From positions 1 through 16,616 of the forward strand of contig JAQWJM010000089.1 of the NCBI GenBank assembly GCA_029248335.1: DNA of 16,616 bases. The letters run 5' to 3'. Source of the stretch: UBA12014 sp029248335. GTDB taxonomy: Bacteria > Planctomycetota > Phycisphaerae > Phycisphaerales > SM1A02. The position numbers and the translations under genes were made by a program. Of the stretch, positions 7,394 through 13,442 are shown one piece after another; positions within the stretch are counted from its first letter, which is position 1, and every line of letters starts with the position of its first letter. The notes under the pieces are model-generated. The model was not told where the DNA came from and ran no database searches. It saw only the letters and a program-made list of their open reading frames with translations.

Positions 7394-7472
7394 CGACCGA
7401 AACGACGAACTCGAAGGCCCGACTCGGGAAGCCGCCCGCCGGGCGACGCCATCGCACCCGAGCATCGATGGT

Positions 7473-8576
7473 TCACAGCAACATCGGGCCGATCGGACGG
7501 ACCCAGAGACTCAGGACGACCGCGGCGAGCAGACCGATCGTGATGATGCTGAAGAGGACGATCGGCCAGAGCTCGATCCGCAGGAGCCGGCGACACGCCG
7601 AACCCCACCAGAGAACGAGGAAACCCATTCCGCACAGCGGGAGCAGGAGCTCGACCCGGGAGGCGATTCCGGTCCGCTCATTGACCCAGTCGACGCCGAC
7701 CGTCTGGCGGGCGGCCGCCATGGTGATGAGTCCGAACCACACCGCGGCGGGAATGCACGCGGCGAGAAGGCCGAGCCGGATCAGGAGCCCGACCCGGACG
7801 CGGGCTCGACGCCGTGATTCGCGAAGAATCAGAAAACAGAGGGGAACGGTGAGGCAGGCGATGCCGAGCATCAACAGGCCTCGCCGAGGTTGGAGCAGAT
7901 CTTCGCGGATGAAGCTGCGTGAAAATTGGACAGGACCGGTCTGGGGATCGATCCAACCCAGAAAGCCACGACGCGATCCCGAGTACCGACGCCCCGACCA
8001 GACATCCGCCGCGGCCCGCCGGTGGCGTTGGAGCGCGGGAAATCGTTCCCGCCAGTCGCCGACGAGGTAGCCGAGGGCGATGCCGAACGGATCGACGATT
8101 GCCATGCCCACCTCGGGCAGCCCCACCGGACCGTCGAGGTTCCCGGGGGTCCTGATTGGTGGGCCCGCCTCTCCGTAACGAAAATGCAACACCGCCAGCG
8201 GAGTCGAAACCAGCAGGCCGTACGCGAGGTAGCAGGCGAAGAGGAGCGTCACCAACCAGACGGCGAGTCCTCGGCCGGAAGTCACCCCGGACAGCGCCGG
8301 AAGGCTGATCCGCGACCACGCGAATCCCGGCGGCAGCAGCCCGAGAAAGGTGCCCGGGGTCCGCGCCACGACCCCGAGCAGGCGGTCGGTGGACTCCACG
8401 TACCAGCCGGGGAGACGGAGGTCGTTGAACTGCTCGCTCCAGTCGATCTCGAACCCGCATTCGGTGCAGCACTCGCGACGGGGACAGCGATCGGTCCAGG
8501 CCGCGATGAGCCCACGGAGGTCGTATCCACATCGTGGACACCACTGCGTGGGATCATCGGCTCTGCTGCGATTCAT
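7473..8576 (-). CDS. Zinc-ribbon membrane protein of unknown function
   Basis: 367 residues. The N-terminus CPRCGYDLRG (C13, C16) with CCTECGFEIDW (C37, C40) forms a two-knuckle zinc ribbon. It is followed by about five hydrophobic segments near 104-130, 233-252, 264-288, 308-326 and 336-358, ending almost at the C-terminus. Arg-rich loops between helices (such as RESRRRARVR) give a topology cue for the cytoplasmic side. Proteins with an N-terminal CPxCGYDLRG ribbon plus membrane helices are common in planctomycetes and uncharacterised; this placement is from general family knowledge. ATG 8576 directly precedes the ribbon. No ribosome-binding site is obvious. It diverges from ogt across 102 bp and lies upstream of glyA on the same strand. 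No function is assigned. Confidence 0.82.
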   Translation of the reverse strand: MNRSRADDPTQWCPRCGYDLRGLIAAWTDRCPRRECCTECGFEIDWSEQFNDLRLPGWYVESTDRLLGVVARTPGTFLGLLPPGFAWSRISLPALSGVTSGRGLAVWLVTLLFACYLAYGLLVSTPLAVLHFRYGEAGPPIRTPGNLDGPVGLPEVGMAIVDPFGIALGYLVGDWRERFPALQRHRRAAADVWSGRRYSGSRRGFLGWIDPQTGPVQFSRSFIREDLLQPRRGLLMLGIACLTVPLCFLILRESRRRARVRVGLLIRLGLLAACIPAAVWFGLITMAAARQTVGVDWVNERTGIASRVELLLPLCGMGFLVLWWGSACRRLLRIELWPIVLFSIITIGLLAAVVLSLWVRPIGPMLL

Positions 8577-8678
8577 CTTGCGTCCGTCCCGCTGAACCGA
8601 AGGGCGTGTCGACCTGATGGAACGAGTCTAGCGAGCAATCCGGCGCGGATCGTCGCGGCGCGGCGATACGCTGCCCGC

Positions 8679-9224
8679 ATGCCCGCCGATCCTCCGACCC
8701 CAATCACGCCGGCGCGGGCCGTCCAGTACCGGATGCTCGCCACGCCGACCGGTGCGTTCTACGTGACCCGCGATACCGACGGTTCGATCGAGACCGGCTG
8801 GCGGGACATGCTCGACCGAGCGGGCGGCGGCGGCCGGACCATCACGTCCATCGGGGTGGAGACGCCGGGACTTCTGCCGGACCTCTGTGACCGGATCATC
8901 CGGGCCATGAACGGACATCCGGTCGACTTCGCGGACATCGCGACGCCCGCCGGTACGGGCTTTCAGCGGGCCGTCTGGAACGCCACCCGAACCGTTGAAT
9001 GCGGCTCCACCGCGACGTATGGCGACCTCGCCCGACGCGTCGGGCGACCGAAGGCCGCCCGGGCGATCGGGCAGGCGATGCGCCGAAATCGCCTGCCGAT
9101 CGTGATCCCCTGCCACCGGATTATCGGGGCCGGCGATCTCGGCGGATTCGGGGGGGAACGGGCGGGCACCAACCGGTGGAGCGAGATCAAGACCGCCCTG
9201 CTCAGGGCTGAACGGGCCGATTGA
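8679..9224 (+). CDS. ogt: Methylated-DNA--protein-cysteine methyltransferase
   Basis: Suicide DNA-repair protein that moves the alkyl group from O6-alkylguanine (and O4-alkylthymine) to its own cysteine; 181 residues, near the family norm. The C-terminal domain has the full signature: FQRAVWNATRTVECGSTATYGDLARRVGRPKAARAIG (the helix-turn-helix), then IVIPCHRII with acceptor C145, and GGFGGERAGTNRW. The N-terminal domain (1-90) is poorly conserved, as usual. ATG 8679 is chosen because it precedes the N-terminal strand; an internal ATG at the MLATPTG stretch would truncate the domain. No Shine-Dalgarno is present. TACGCT (8667-8672) ends six nt before the ATG, a possible leaderless arrangement. 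It stands alone: the next gene starts 120 bp on. The symbol follows the E. coli constitutive form; there is no Ada regulatory domain. Confidence 0.93.
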   Translation: MPADPPTPITPARAVQYRMLATPTGAFYVTRDTDGSIETGWRDMLDRAGGGGRTITSIGVETPGLLPDLCDRIIRAMNGHPVDFADIATPAGTGFQRAVWNATRTVECGSTATYGDLARRVGRPKAARAIGQAMRRNRLPIVIPCHRIIGAGDLGGFGGERAGTNRWSEIKTALLRAERAD

Positions 9225-9344
9225 CCCGAAATTCGAGCCGATGATTCTTCAGGTGCCGTGGAGACGAACCGAAATCAGAGGTACTGTTCTCTTCTTGTCG
9301 ATTCACTGATCAATTTGACACCGGACCCGGGAGGTCTTCGTTTC

Positions 9345-10700
9345 ATGAAACTCACCATGGTTGGCAGCGGATACGTCGGCCTCGTCACCGGAGCCTGCTT
9401 TGCCGAGACCGGCAACGAGGTGGTCTCCCTGGACGTCGACGAACGCAAGATCGCGATGCTCAATCGCGGCGAAAGCCCCATCTACGAACCCGGTCTCTCC
9501 GAGATGATCCAGCGGAACGCCGAGGCGGGTCGCCTCGAGTTCACGACGGACAAGACCCTGGCGTACAAGGACGCGGACGTCATCTTCATCTGCGTGGGTA
9601 CGCCGAGCGACACCGACGGTTCCGCCGATCTCCAGTACGTCCTTCGCGTCGCCGGTGACATCGCGGACGTGATCGACACGCTCGGGCCGGACCAGAAGCC
9701 GAAGACCGTGGTGGTCAAGAGCACCGTGCCGGTGGGCACGAGCCACAAGGTCCGCGACCTGATCCGATCCCGGACCGACGCCCCCTTCCACATCGCCGAC
9801 AACCCCGAGTTCCTCAAGGAAGGCGATGCGATCGGCGACTTCATGAAGCCCGACCGCGTGGTCTGCGGGGTCGAGAGCGACGAGGCCTCCGAAACGATGA
9901 GCGAGCTCTACGAGCCGTTCGTCCGCCAGGGGAACCCCATCTATCTCATGGACGTCCGCAGCGCCGAGATGGTGAAGTACGCGTCGAACGCGATGCTCGC
10001 CTGCAAGATCTCCTTCGTGAACGAGATCTCCCGGCTCTGCGAGGCGTACGGCGCCGACGTGAAGAACGTCCGCGAAGGCATGTGCGCCGACAAGCGGATC
10101 GGAAACCAGTTCCTCTACCCGGGCCTCGGATACGGCGGCTCGTGCTTCCCCAAGGACACCCTCGCGGTCTGCTCGATGGGTCGCGCCGTCGACCTTCCCT
10201 GCAAGCTCAACGAGGCGGTCCACGAGGTCAATCAGGCCCAGCGTGGCTGGTTCTACAACAAGATCACCGAAGTCATGGGTGAGGATCTCACCGGCAAGAC
10301 GCTCGCCTTCTGGGGCGTCGCGTTCAAGCCGAAGACCGACGACATCCGGGAATCCCCGTCCGTCGCCCTCATGCAGATGGCGATCGACGCGGGTGCGAAG
10401 GTCCAGGCGTTCTGCCCCGAGGGTCTCGAGAACATGAAGGTCGAATTCCCGGCCGCCGAGGCCGCGGACGGCATGTACGAGTGCCTCGCCGGGGCCGACG
10501 CCCTCGTGGTCGCCACCGAATGGAACGAGTTCCGATCGCCCGACTTCGAGAAGATCGCCGCGATGCTCAGCAGCAAGACGATCTTCGACGGACGAAACGT
10601 CTACCGACGAAGCCACATGGCCGACCTCGGCTTCACCTACGTCTCGGTGGGTCGCCCTCCGGTGATCCCCGCGGCCGACGGCTCGCACGCCGAGGCATGA
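9345..10700 (+). CDS. ugd: UDP-glucose 6-dehydrogenase
   Basis: Oxidises UDP-glucose twice with NAD+ to UDP-glucuronate, a precursor of capsule, exopolysaccharide and lipid-linked glycans; cytoplasmic. 451 residues. The N-terminal Rossmann motif GSGYVGLVTG (7-16), VKSTVPVGTS and NPEFLKEGDAI, the central helix with EMVKYASNAMLACKISFVNE, and the catalytic loop GYGGSCFPKD with nucleophile C267 are all present. The C-terminal domain starts near 325 (GKTLAFWGVAFKPKTDDIRESPS), where nucleotide-sugar binding residues lie. The usual YDP of that domain reads F-C-P here (C357). ATG 9345 has GGGAGGT (9329-9335) nine nt upstream and starts exactly at the Rossmann strand; an upstream in-frame ATG at 9258 is rejected. 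It ends 82 bp before the FHA gene. Very secure. Confidence 0.96.
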   Translation: MKLTMVGSGYVGLVTGACFAETGNEVVSLDVDERKIAMLNRGESPIYEPGLSEMIQRNAEAGRLEFTTDKTLAYKDADVIFICVGTPSDTDGSADLQYVLRVAGDIADVIDTLGPDQKPKTVVVKSTVPVGTSHKVRDLIRSRTDAPFHIADNPEFLKEGDAIGDFMKPDRVVCGVESDEASETMSELYEPFVRQGNPIYLMDVRSAEMVKYASNAMLACKISFVNEISRLCEAYGADVKNVREGMCADKRIGNQFLYPGLGYGGSCFPKDTLAVCSMGRAVDLPCKLNEAVHEVNQAQRGWFYNKITEVMGEDLTGKTLAFWGVAFKPKTDDIRESPSVALMQMAIDAGAKVQAFCPEGLENMKVEFPAAEAADGMYECLAGADALVVATEWNEFRSPDFEKIAAMLSSKTIFDGRNVYRRSHMADLGFTYVSVGRPPVIPAADGSHAEA

Positions 10701-10705
10701 GCAGC

Positions 10706-10720
10706 CCGGGTTTTTCCCGG
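10706..10720 (+). terminator. Small hairpin after ugd
   Basis: CCGGG (10706-10710) and CCCGG (10716-10720) enclose a TTTTT loop, five nt after the ugd stop. The T-run is inside the loop rather than after the stem, so as a terminator it is weak. The larger repeat at 10739-10769 may do this job. Confidence 0.3.
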
Positions 10721-10738
10721 AATTCCATCTTGAACCAC

Positions 10739-10769
10739 CGACGCGTCGCGAATTTCTCGCGACGCGTCG
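10739..10769. promoter_or_regulatory. 13-bp perfect inverted repeat upstream of the FHA gene
   Basis: CGACGCGTCGCGA (10739-10751) pairs perfectly with TCGCGACGCGTCG (10757-10769) around ATTTC. Each arm itself contains the palindrome GACGCGTC. It ends 13 nt before the FHA start codon and directly abuts TACTAT (10770-10775). It may be the ugd terminator, or an operator/promoter element of the FHA gene; its position favours the second at least in part. Confidence 0.55.
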
Positions 10770-10775
10770 TACTAT
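10770..10775 (+). promoter_or_regulatory. Candidate -10 of the FHA gene
   Basis: TACTAT lies seven nt before the FHA ATG, so transcription could begin at or next to the start codon. No -35 box is seen, because that area is filled by the inverted repeat at 10739-10769. No ribosome-binding site exists for this gene. Confidence 0.35.
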
Positions 10776-10782
10776 TGACGTC

Positions 10783-11610
10783 ATGCCCGAACTTCTCGTC
10801 TCGAAGGCGTCCGGTGATCTCCTGCTCAGCCAGCCTCTGCAACCGAGGACCCTGCTGACGCTGGGGCGATCCGAGCGATCGACGATCGTGATCCCCGACG
10901 ATCGCACCAGCCGACACCACGCGGTGCTCTTCGAGCACCGGGGCCGCTGGCATCTCTCGGACCTCGGCTCCAAGGCCGGGCTCGAGAACGACGCCGGGAA
11001 GGTCACCTGCCACCGGTTCGAGACCGATGAATCCTGGGTCAAGATGGGCCCGGTGATCCTCTGGCTGACCGATCCACCCGAGCCCGAAACCGGGCCCGAC
11101 CCGCGTCCCGTCGAACTCGAGATCGAGCCGCCGTTTCGGATCGCCGCCGAGTTCCTGCGGGACGACCCCCCGCCGGTCCCCGCAGGCGATCCCCTTCCAC
11201 TGCTGCTCGCCGGCCATTCCGACTCGAGTCCGACCGTTCGACTGCTCGATCTCGGAAACGCGCCCCGGATCCTCGTCGGCCGCTCCGGGCACGCGGATCT
11301 CGTCATCGACGACCCCGCCGTTTCGCCGCTCCACGCCGTGATCTACCGCGAAGAGGACCGATGGGCGATCGCCGACGCGGGGTCCGAGACCGGCCTCCGG
11401 GCCAACGGACGCCGCTGGCTGCGGAAGATCCTCGAGCCCGGTACCCGCCTCGAATTCGGCGAAACGACGCTGGTTCCGGTCGAACCGGAGCGGTTGTTCA
11501 CCGAAGGCGATCACCATGCGGAAGCCCCCGAAACCGGGTTCGATCCGTTCGATTTCGGCTCCGCATTCGTCGACGAAACGCTGCAAAACAGGCCGGATGA
11601 AGGCGGTTGA
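10783..11610 (+). CDS. Tandem FHA-domain protein
   Basis: 275 residues with two forkhead-associated domains, which normally bind phosphothreonine peptides. FHA1 (about 22-95) has G28-R29 and the recognition segment S43-R44-H45-H46 in DDRTSRHHAVLF. FHA2 (about 160-235) has G166-R167 and VSPLHAVIY, where S181 and H184 remain but the Arg is Pro. The Asn of the S-x-N-G turn is missing in both (GSKAGL and GSETGL). A Pro-rich linker (98-140) separates them, and an acidic tail (240-275) ends the protein. There is no signal or membrane segment, so it is cytoplasmic. Partners are probably products of Ser/Thr kinases, abundant in planctomycetes, but none is encoded here. Clear as a double FHA protein; the pathway is unknown. 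Confidence 0.9.
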   Translation: MPELLVSKASGDLLLSQPLQPRTLLTLGRSERSTIVIPDDRTSRHHAVLFEHRGRWHLSDLGSKAGLENDAGKVTCHRFETDESWVKMGPVILWLTDPPEPETGPDPRPVELEIEPPFRIAAEFLRDDPPPVPAGDPLPLLLAGHSDSSPTVRLLDLGNAPRILVGRSGHADLVIDDPAVSPLHAVIYREEDRWAIADAGSETGLRANGRRWLRKILEPGTRLEFGETTLVPVEPERLFTEGDHHAEAPETGFDPFDFGSAFVDETLQNRPDEGG

Positions 11611-11677
11611 CCTCCGATCGCCCCCGGAAAACACGAAAAAACTAGGGAAAACATCGCATTTCCACGGCACTCACGTG

Positions 11678-11706
11678 TTGTCGAAGACCGCCGCTACCGT
11701 TAGATT
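11678..11706 (+). promoter_or_regulatory. Promoter of the HU-family gene
   Basis: TTGTCG (11678-11683), exactly 17 nt, then TAGATT (11701-11706). Each hexamer keeps four of six sigma-70 consensus bases and the spacing is ideal. The start near 11713 gives a leader of about 170 nt before the ATG at 11883. This is the clearest promoter in the window. Confidence 0.65.
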
Positions 11707-11715
11707 CGCGCGGAA

Positions 11716-11800
11716 AGCACGGGAAACTCCGACGGTTTTCGTGCTGTGCCCCTCTCTGTCGAGGCGTTCTTCGCTTCGATGGGACCAATGGAGTGGTCCC
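11716..11800 (+). promoter_or_regulatory. Structured 5' leader of the HU-family gene
   Basis: Two stems can form: AGCACG/CGTGCT (11716-11721 with 11740-11745), extended inward by G-T and A-T pairs, right at the predicted 5' end; and GGGACCA/TGGTCCC (11781-11800) with a 6-nt loop. About 80 nt of unstructured-looking sequence then leads to the ribosome-binding site. Together with the rest of the spacer 11611-11882, no gene is seen here. A regulatory role is inference. Confidence 0.4.
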
Positions 11801-11882
11801 GGGGACGTTCATTTCCGAGCTTCGCCAAGGCGGCGGGCCGGAAGACACGCGGTCCGATGAGGACCAGCAAGGATCAACTGCA

Positions 11883-12359
11883 ATGGCCAAGAAGAAGACC
11901 ACCCGCAAGAAGACTGCGAAGAAGACCGTCCGCAAGGCGGCCGCGAAGAAGACCACCCGCAAGAAGGTCGCCAAGAAGGTCGCCAAGAAGACGGTCCGCA
12001 AGAAGACCGCCAAGAAGACCACCAAGAAGGCCGCGGCCAAGAAGGCTCCGTCCATCAAGGGTTCCGTGGCTCCGCGCACGAAGAGTCAGATCTTCAACAC
12101 CATCGCCGAAGCCACCGAGATGAGCCGCAAGGAAGTCACCGCGGTGGTCTCGACCCTCGAGTCGATGATGGTCGCCGACCTCAAGAAGGGCACCCCCGTC
12201 AAGTTCATGGGCATGAAGATGACCGTGAAGAAGAAGCCCGCCACCAAGGCGCGCAAGGGCGTGAACCCCTTCACCGGCGAAGAGATGATGTTCAAGGCGA
12301 AGCCCGCCTCCAAGGCCGTCAAGGTCCGAGCCCTCAAGACCCTCAACGACCAGATCTGA
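11883..12359 (+). CDS. HU-family nucleoid protein with histone H1-like lysine-rich N-terminal tail
   Basis: 158 residues. Positions 1-55 consist almost only of Lys, Ala, Thr, Arg and Val in imperfect KKT-x-(R/K)KK repeats, like the lysine-rich tails of histone H1 and of bacterial H1-like proteins. Positions 66-155 are an HU/IHF fold: KSQIFNTIAEATEMSRKEV (helix-turn-helix), LESMMVADLKKGTPVKFMGMKMTVKKKPA (strands), then the DNA-wrapping arm around KARKGVNPFTGEEMMFKAK, with the HU-specific N-P-x-T-G-E, and the final helix VRALKTLND. The protein should bend and compact DNA without sequence specificity. ATG 11883 has AAGGA (11869-11873) nine nt upstream; an upstream in-frame ATG at 11793 lacks this and sits in the structured leader. 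Own promoter and terminator: a single-gene unit, probably highly expressed. Confidence 0.93.
   Translation: MAKKKTTRKKTAKKTVRKAAAKKTTRKKVAKKVAKKTVRKKTAKKTTKKAAAKKAPSIKGSVAPRTKSQIFNTIAEATEMSRKEVTAVVSTLESMMVADLKKGTPVKFMGMKMTVKKKPATKARKGVNPFTGEEMMFKAKPASKAVKVRALKTLNDQI
11886..12050 (+). repeat. Imperfect AAGAAG-rich coding repeats
   Basis: The DNA of the lysine-rich tail repeats AAGAAGACC, CCGCAAGAAG and GCCAAGAAG units with small variations. Lysine is nearly always AAG. Such tracts change length by slippage, so tail length may vary between strains. Confidence 0.6.
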
Positions 12360-12428
12360 TCTGGATCCGATGAAGGTCTTCGCGTCGTTCGTCGCTTCAC
12401 CCGAAGCTCGAACCGCGAAACGAAACGA

Positions 12429-12460
12429 ACGAACCCCGTCGAGCGATCGGCGGGGTTCGT
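12429..12460 (+). terminator. Terminator of the HU-family gene
   Basis: ACGAACCCCG (12429-12438) and CGGGGTTCGT (12451-12460) form a perfect 10-bp stem with a 12-nt loop, 70 nt after the stop codon, followed by CGCATTTC. It may also stop transcription from the convergent murQ. Confidence 0.65.
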
Positions 12461-12563
12461 CGCATTTCAGGCCCGGTCGTCTTGGACGTTCATCCTGGCC
12501 GTCCATCAGGGCCGGTCACGATCGTGAAGCGACGTCGCGCCTTCGCAGACCGCGGCACGCCGT
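12461..12563. other. Convergent spacer with a 12-bp palindrome
   Basis: No gene is seen between the HU-gene terminator and the murQ stop. It contains the perfect palindrome TCACGATCGTGA (12516-12527) and a weak CTGGCC/GGCCGG stem (12495-12515). Neither has a T-run, so no clear murQ terminator is visible. Confidence 0.4.
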
Positions 12564-13442
12564 TCAAGCACCCGCGGCCCGGTCGGTCTCGATCGCCTCG
12601 ACCGTCGCGCGAAGCGAATCCCCCGCGGCGTGAAGCCGCCGGTCGGCGTCGGCCCGGTCGAGGTCGGGAAAGAGTTCGAGCAGGATCCGAAGGCAGCGGT
12701 CGTGGAGCTTTTCGTTGGTCGCCCGCAAGTCGATCATTCGATCACCCCGAACCCGTCCGAGCTTCGTGAAGACCGCGGTGGTCAGCGTGTTGAGCGCGAT
12801 CTTGGTCGCGGTGCCCGCGGCCATCCGGGTCGAACCCGCGAGCGGTTCGGGACCGGTCGCGAGCACCACCAGGTGATCGCATCCCGACGGTGACGACCGC
12901 CGGGCGCAGCTGATCAGCGCCGTCACCGCCCCGCGGTCCTTCGACTTCTCGATGCCACCGAGCACCCAAGGCGTCGTACCGCCCGCGGCGATGCCCACCA
13001 CCACGTCGCCTTCCCCGATGCCGATCCGATCCAGTTCGTCGACGGCGCCGTCGGGATCGTCCTCGGCCCCTTCGCTCGATCGACGCAGCGCGGTGTCGCC
13101 GCCCGCGATCACCCCGAGGATCCGGTCGGGGTCGGCGTTGAACGTGGGTGGGCATTCCGAGGCGTCGAGCACCCCGAGTCGGCCGCTGGTTCCCGCCCCG
13201 AGGTAGAGCAGTCGACCGCCTGCGGCGAGCGCGACGGTCGTCGCCTCGACGAGCGCCGCGAGCGGCGTCGCGGCGCCGACCACCGCGTCGACCGCACGCT
13301 GCTGGTCCTCCGCGAGGAACCGGACGAGGGCCTCGACGTCCATGCCGTCGAGCGATCGCCCATCGGGGTGGCGCCGCTCGGTGTCGACGTCCCCGCGGTC
13401 GGCGGGCAGCGGCCTCGGCAACGGGGTCGGATCGTCGGTCAC
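12564..13442 (-). CDS. murQ: N-acetylmuramic acid 6-phosphate etherase
   Basis: Cleaves the D-lactyl ether of MurNAc-6-phosphate to GlcNAc-6-phosphate and D-lactate, in cytoplasmic peptidoglycan recycling. 292 residues, close to the 298 of E. coli. The SIS fold carries GGRLLYLGAGTSGRLGVLDASECPPTF (76-101) and GIAAGGTTPWVLGG; catalytic Glu candidates are E96 (in ASECPP) and E127 (in EGAEDD), both offset by 13 from E. coli E83 and E114. GPEPLAGSTRMAAGTATK and the C-terminal DLRATNEKLHDR are also family blocks. The start is GTG 13442, which overlaps the stop of the upstream peptidase as GTGA; a frame extending further lies inside that gene. The overlap indicates translational coupling. Identity is firm. 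Confidence 0.95.
   Translation of the reverse strand: MTDDPTPLPRPLPADRGDVDTERRHPDGRSLDGMDVEALVRFLAEDQQRAVDAVVGAATPLAALVEATTVALAAGGRLLYLGAGTSGRLGVLDASECPPTFNADPDRILGVIAGGDTALRRSSEGAEDDPDGAVDELDRIGIGEGDVVVGIAAGGTTPWVLGGIEKSKDRGAVTALISCARRSSPSGCDHLVVLATGPEPLAGSTRMAAGTATKIALNTLTTAVFTKLGRVRGDRMIDLRATNEKLHDRCLRILLELFPDLDRADADRRLHAAGDSLRATVEAIETDRAAGA

Noticed and set aside
7332..7472. Riboswitch upstream of glyA
   Set aside because: I see no conserved glycine, THF, SAM or SAH aptamer core in this 141-bp spacer, only a short inverted repeat.
9315..9320. Perfect TTGACA as a -35 of ugd
   Set aside because: At 16-18 nt downstream the sequence runs into the ribosome-binding site and start codon with no -10 (TCGTTT), so the transcript could not include the site.
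9303..11306. 667-codon open frame on minus, opposite ugd and the FHA gene
   Set aside because: It spans two recognised genes and their spacer and shows no family similarity.
11793..11882. Upstream start for the HU-family gene
   Set aside because: It lacks a Shine-Dalgarno and begins inside a leader hairpin; ATG 11883 has AAGGA at nine nt.
11886..12050. CRISPR-like or satellite array
   Set aside because: The repeats are in-frame AAG-rich codons of the lysine tail, without spacers.
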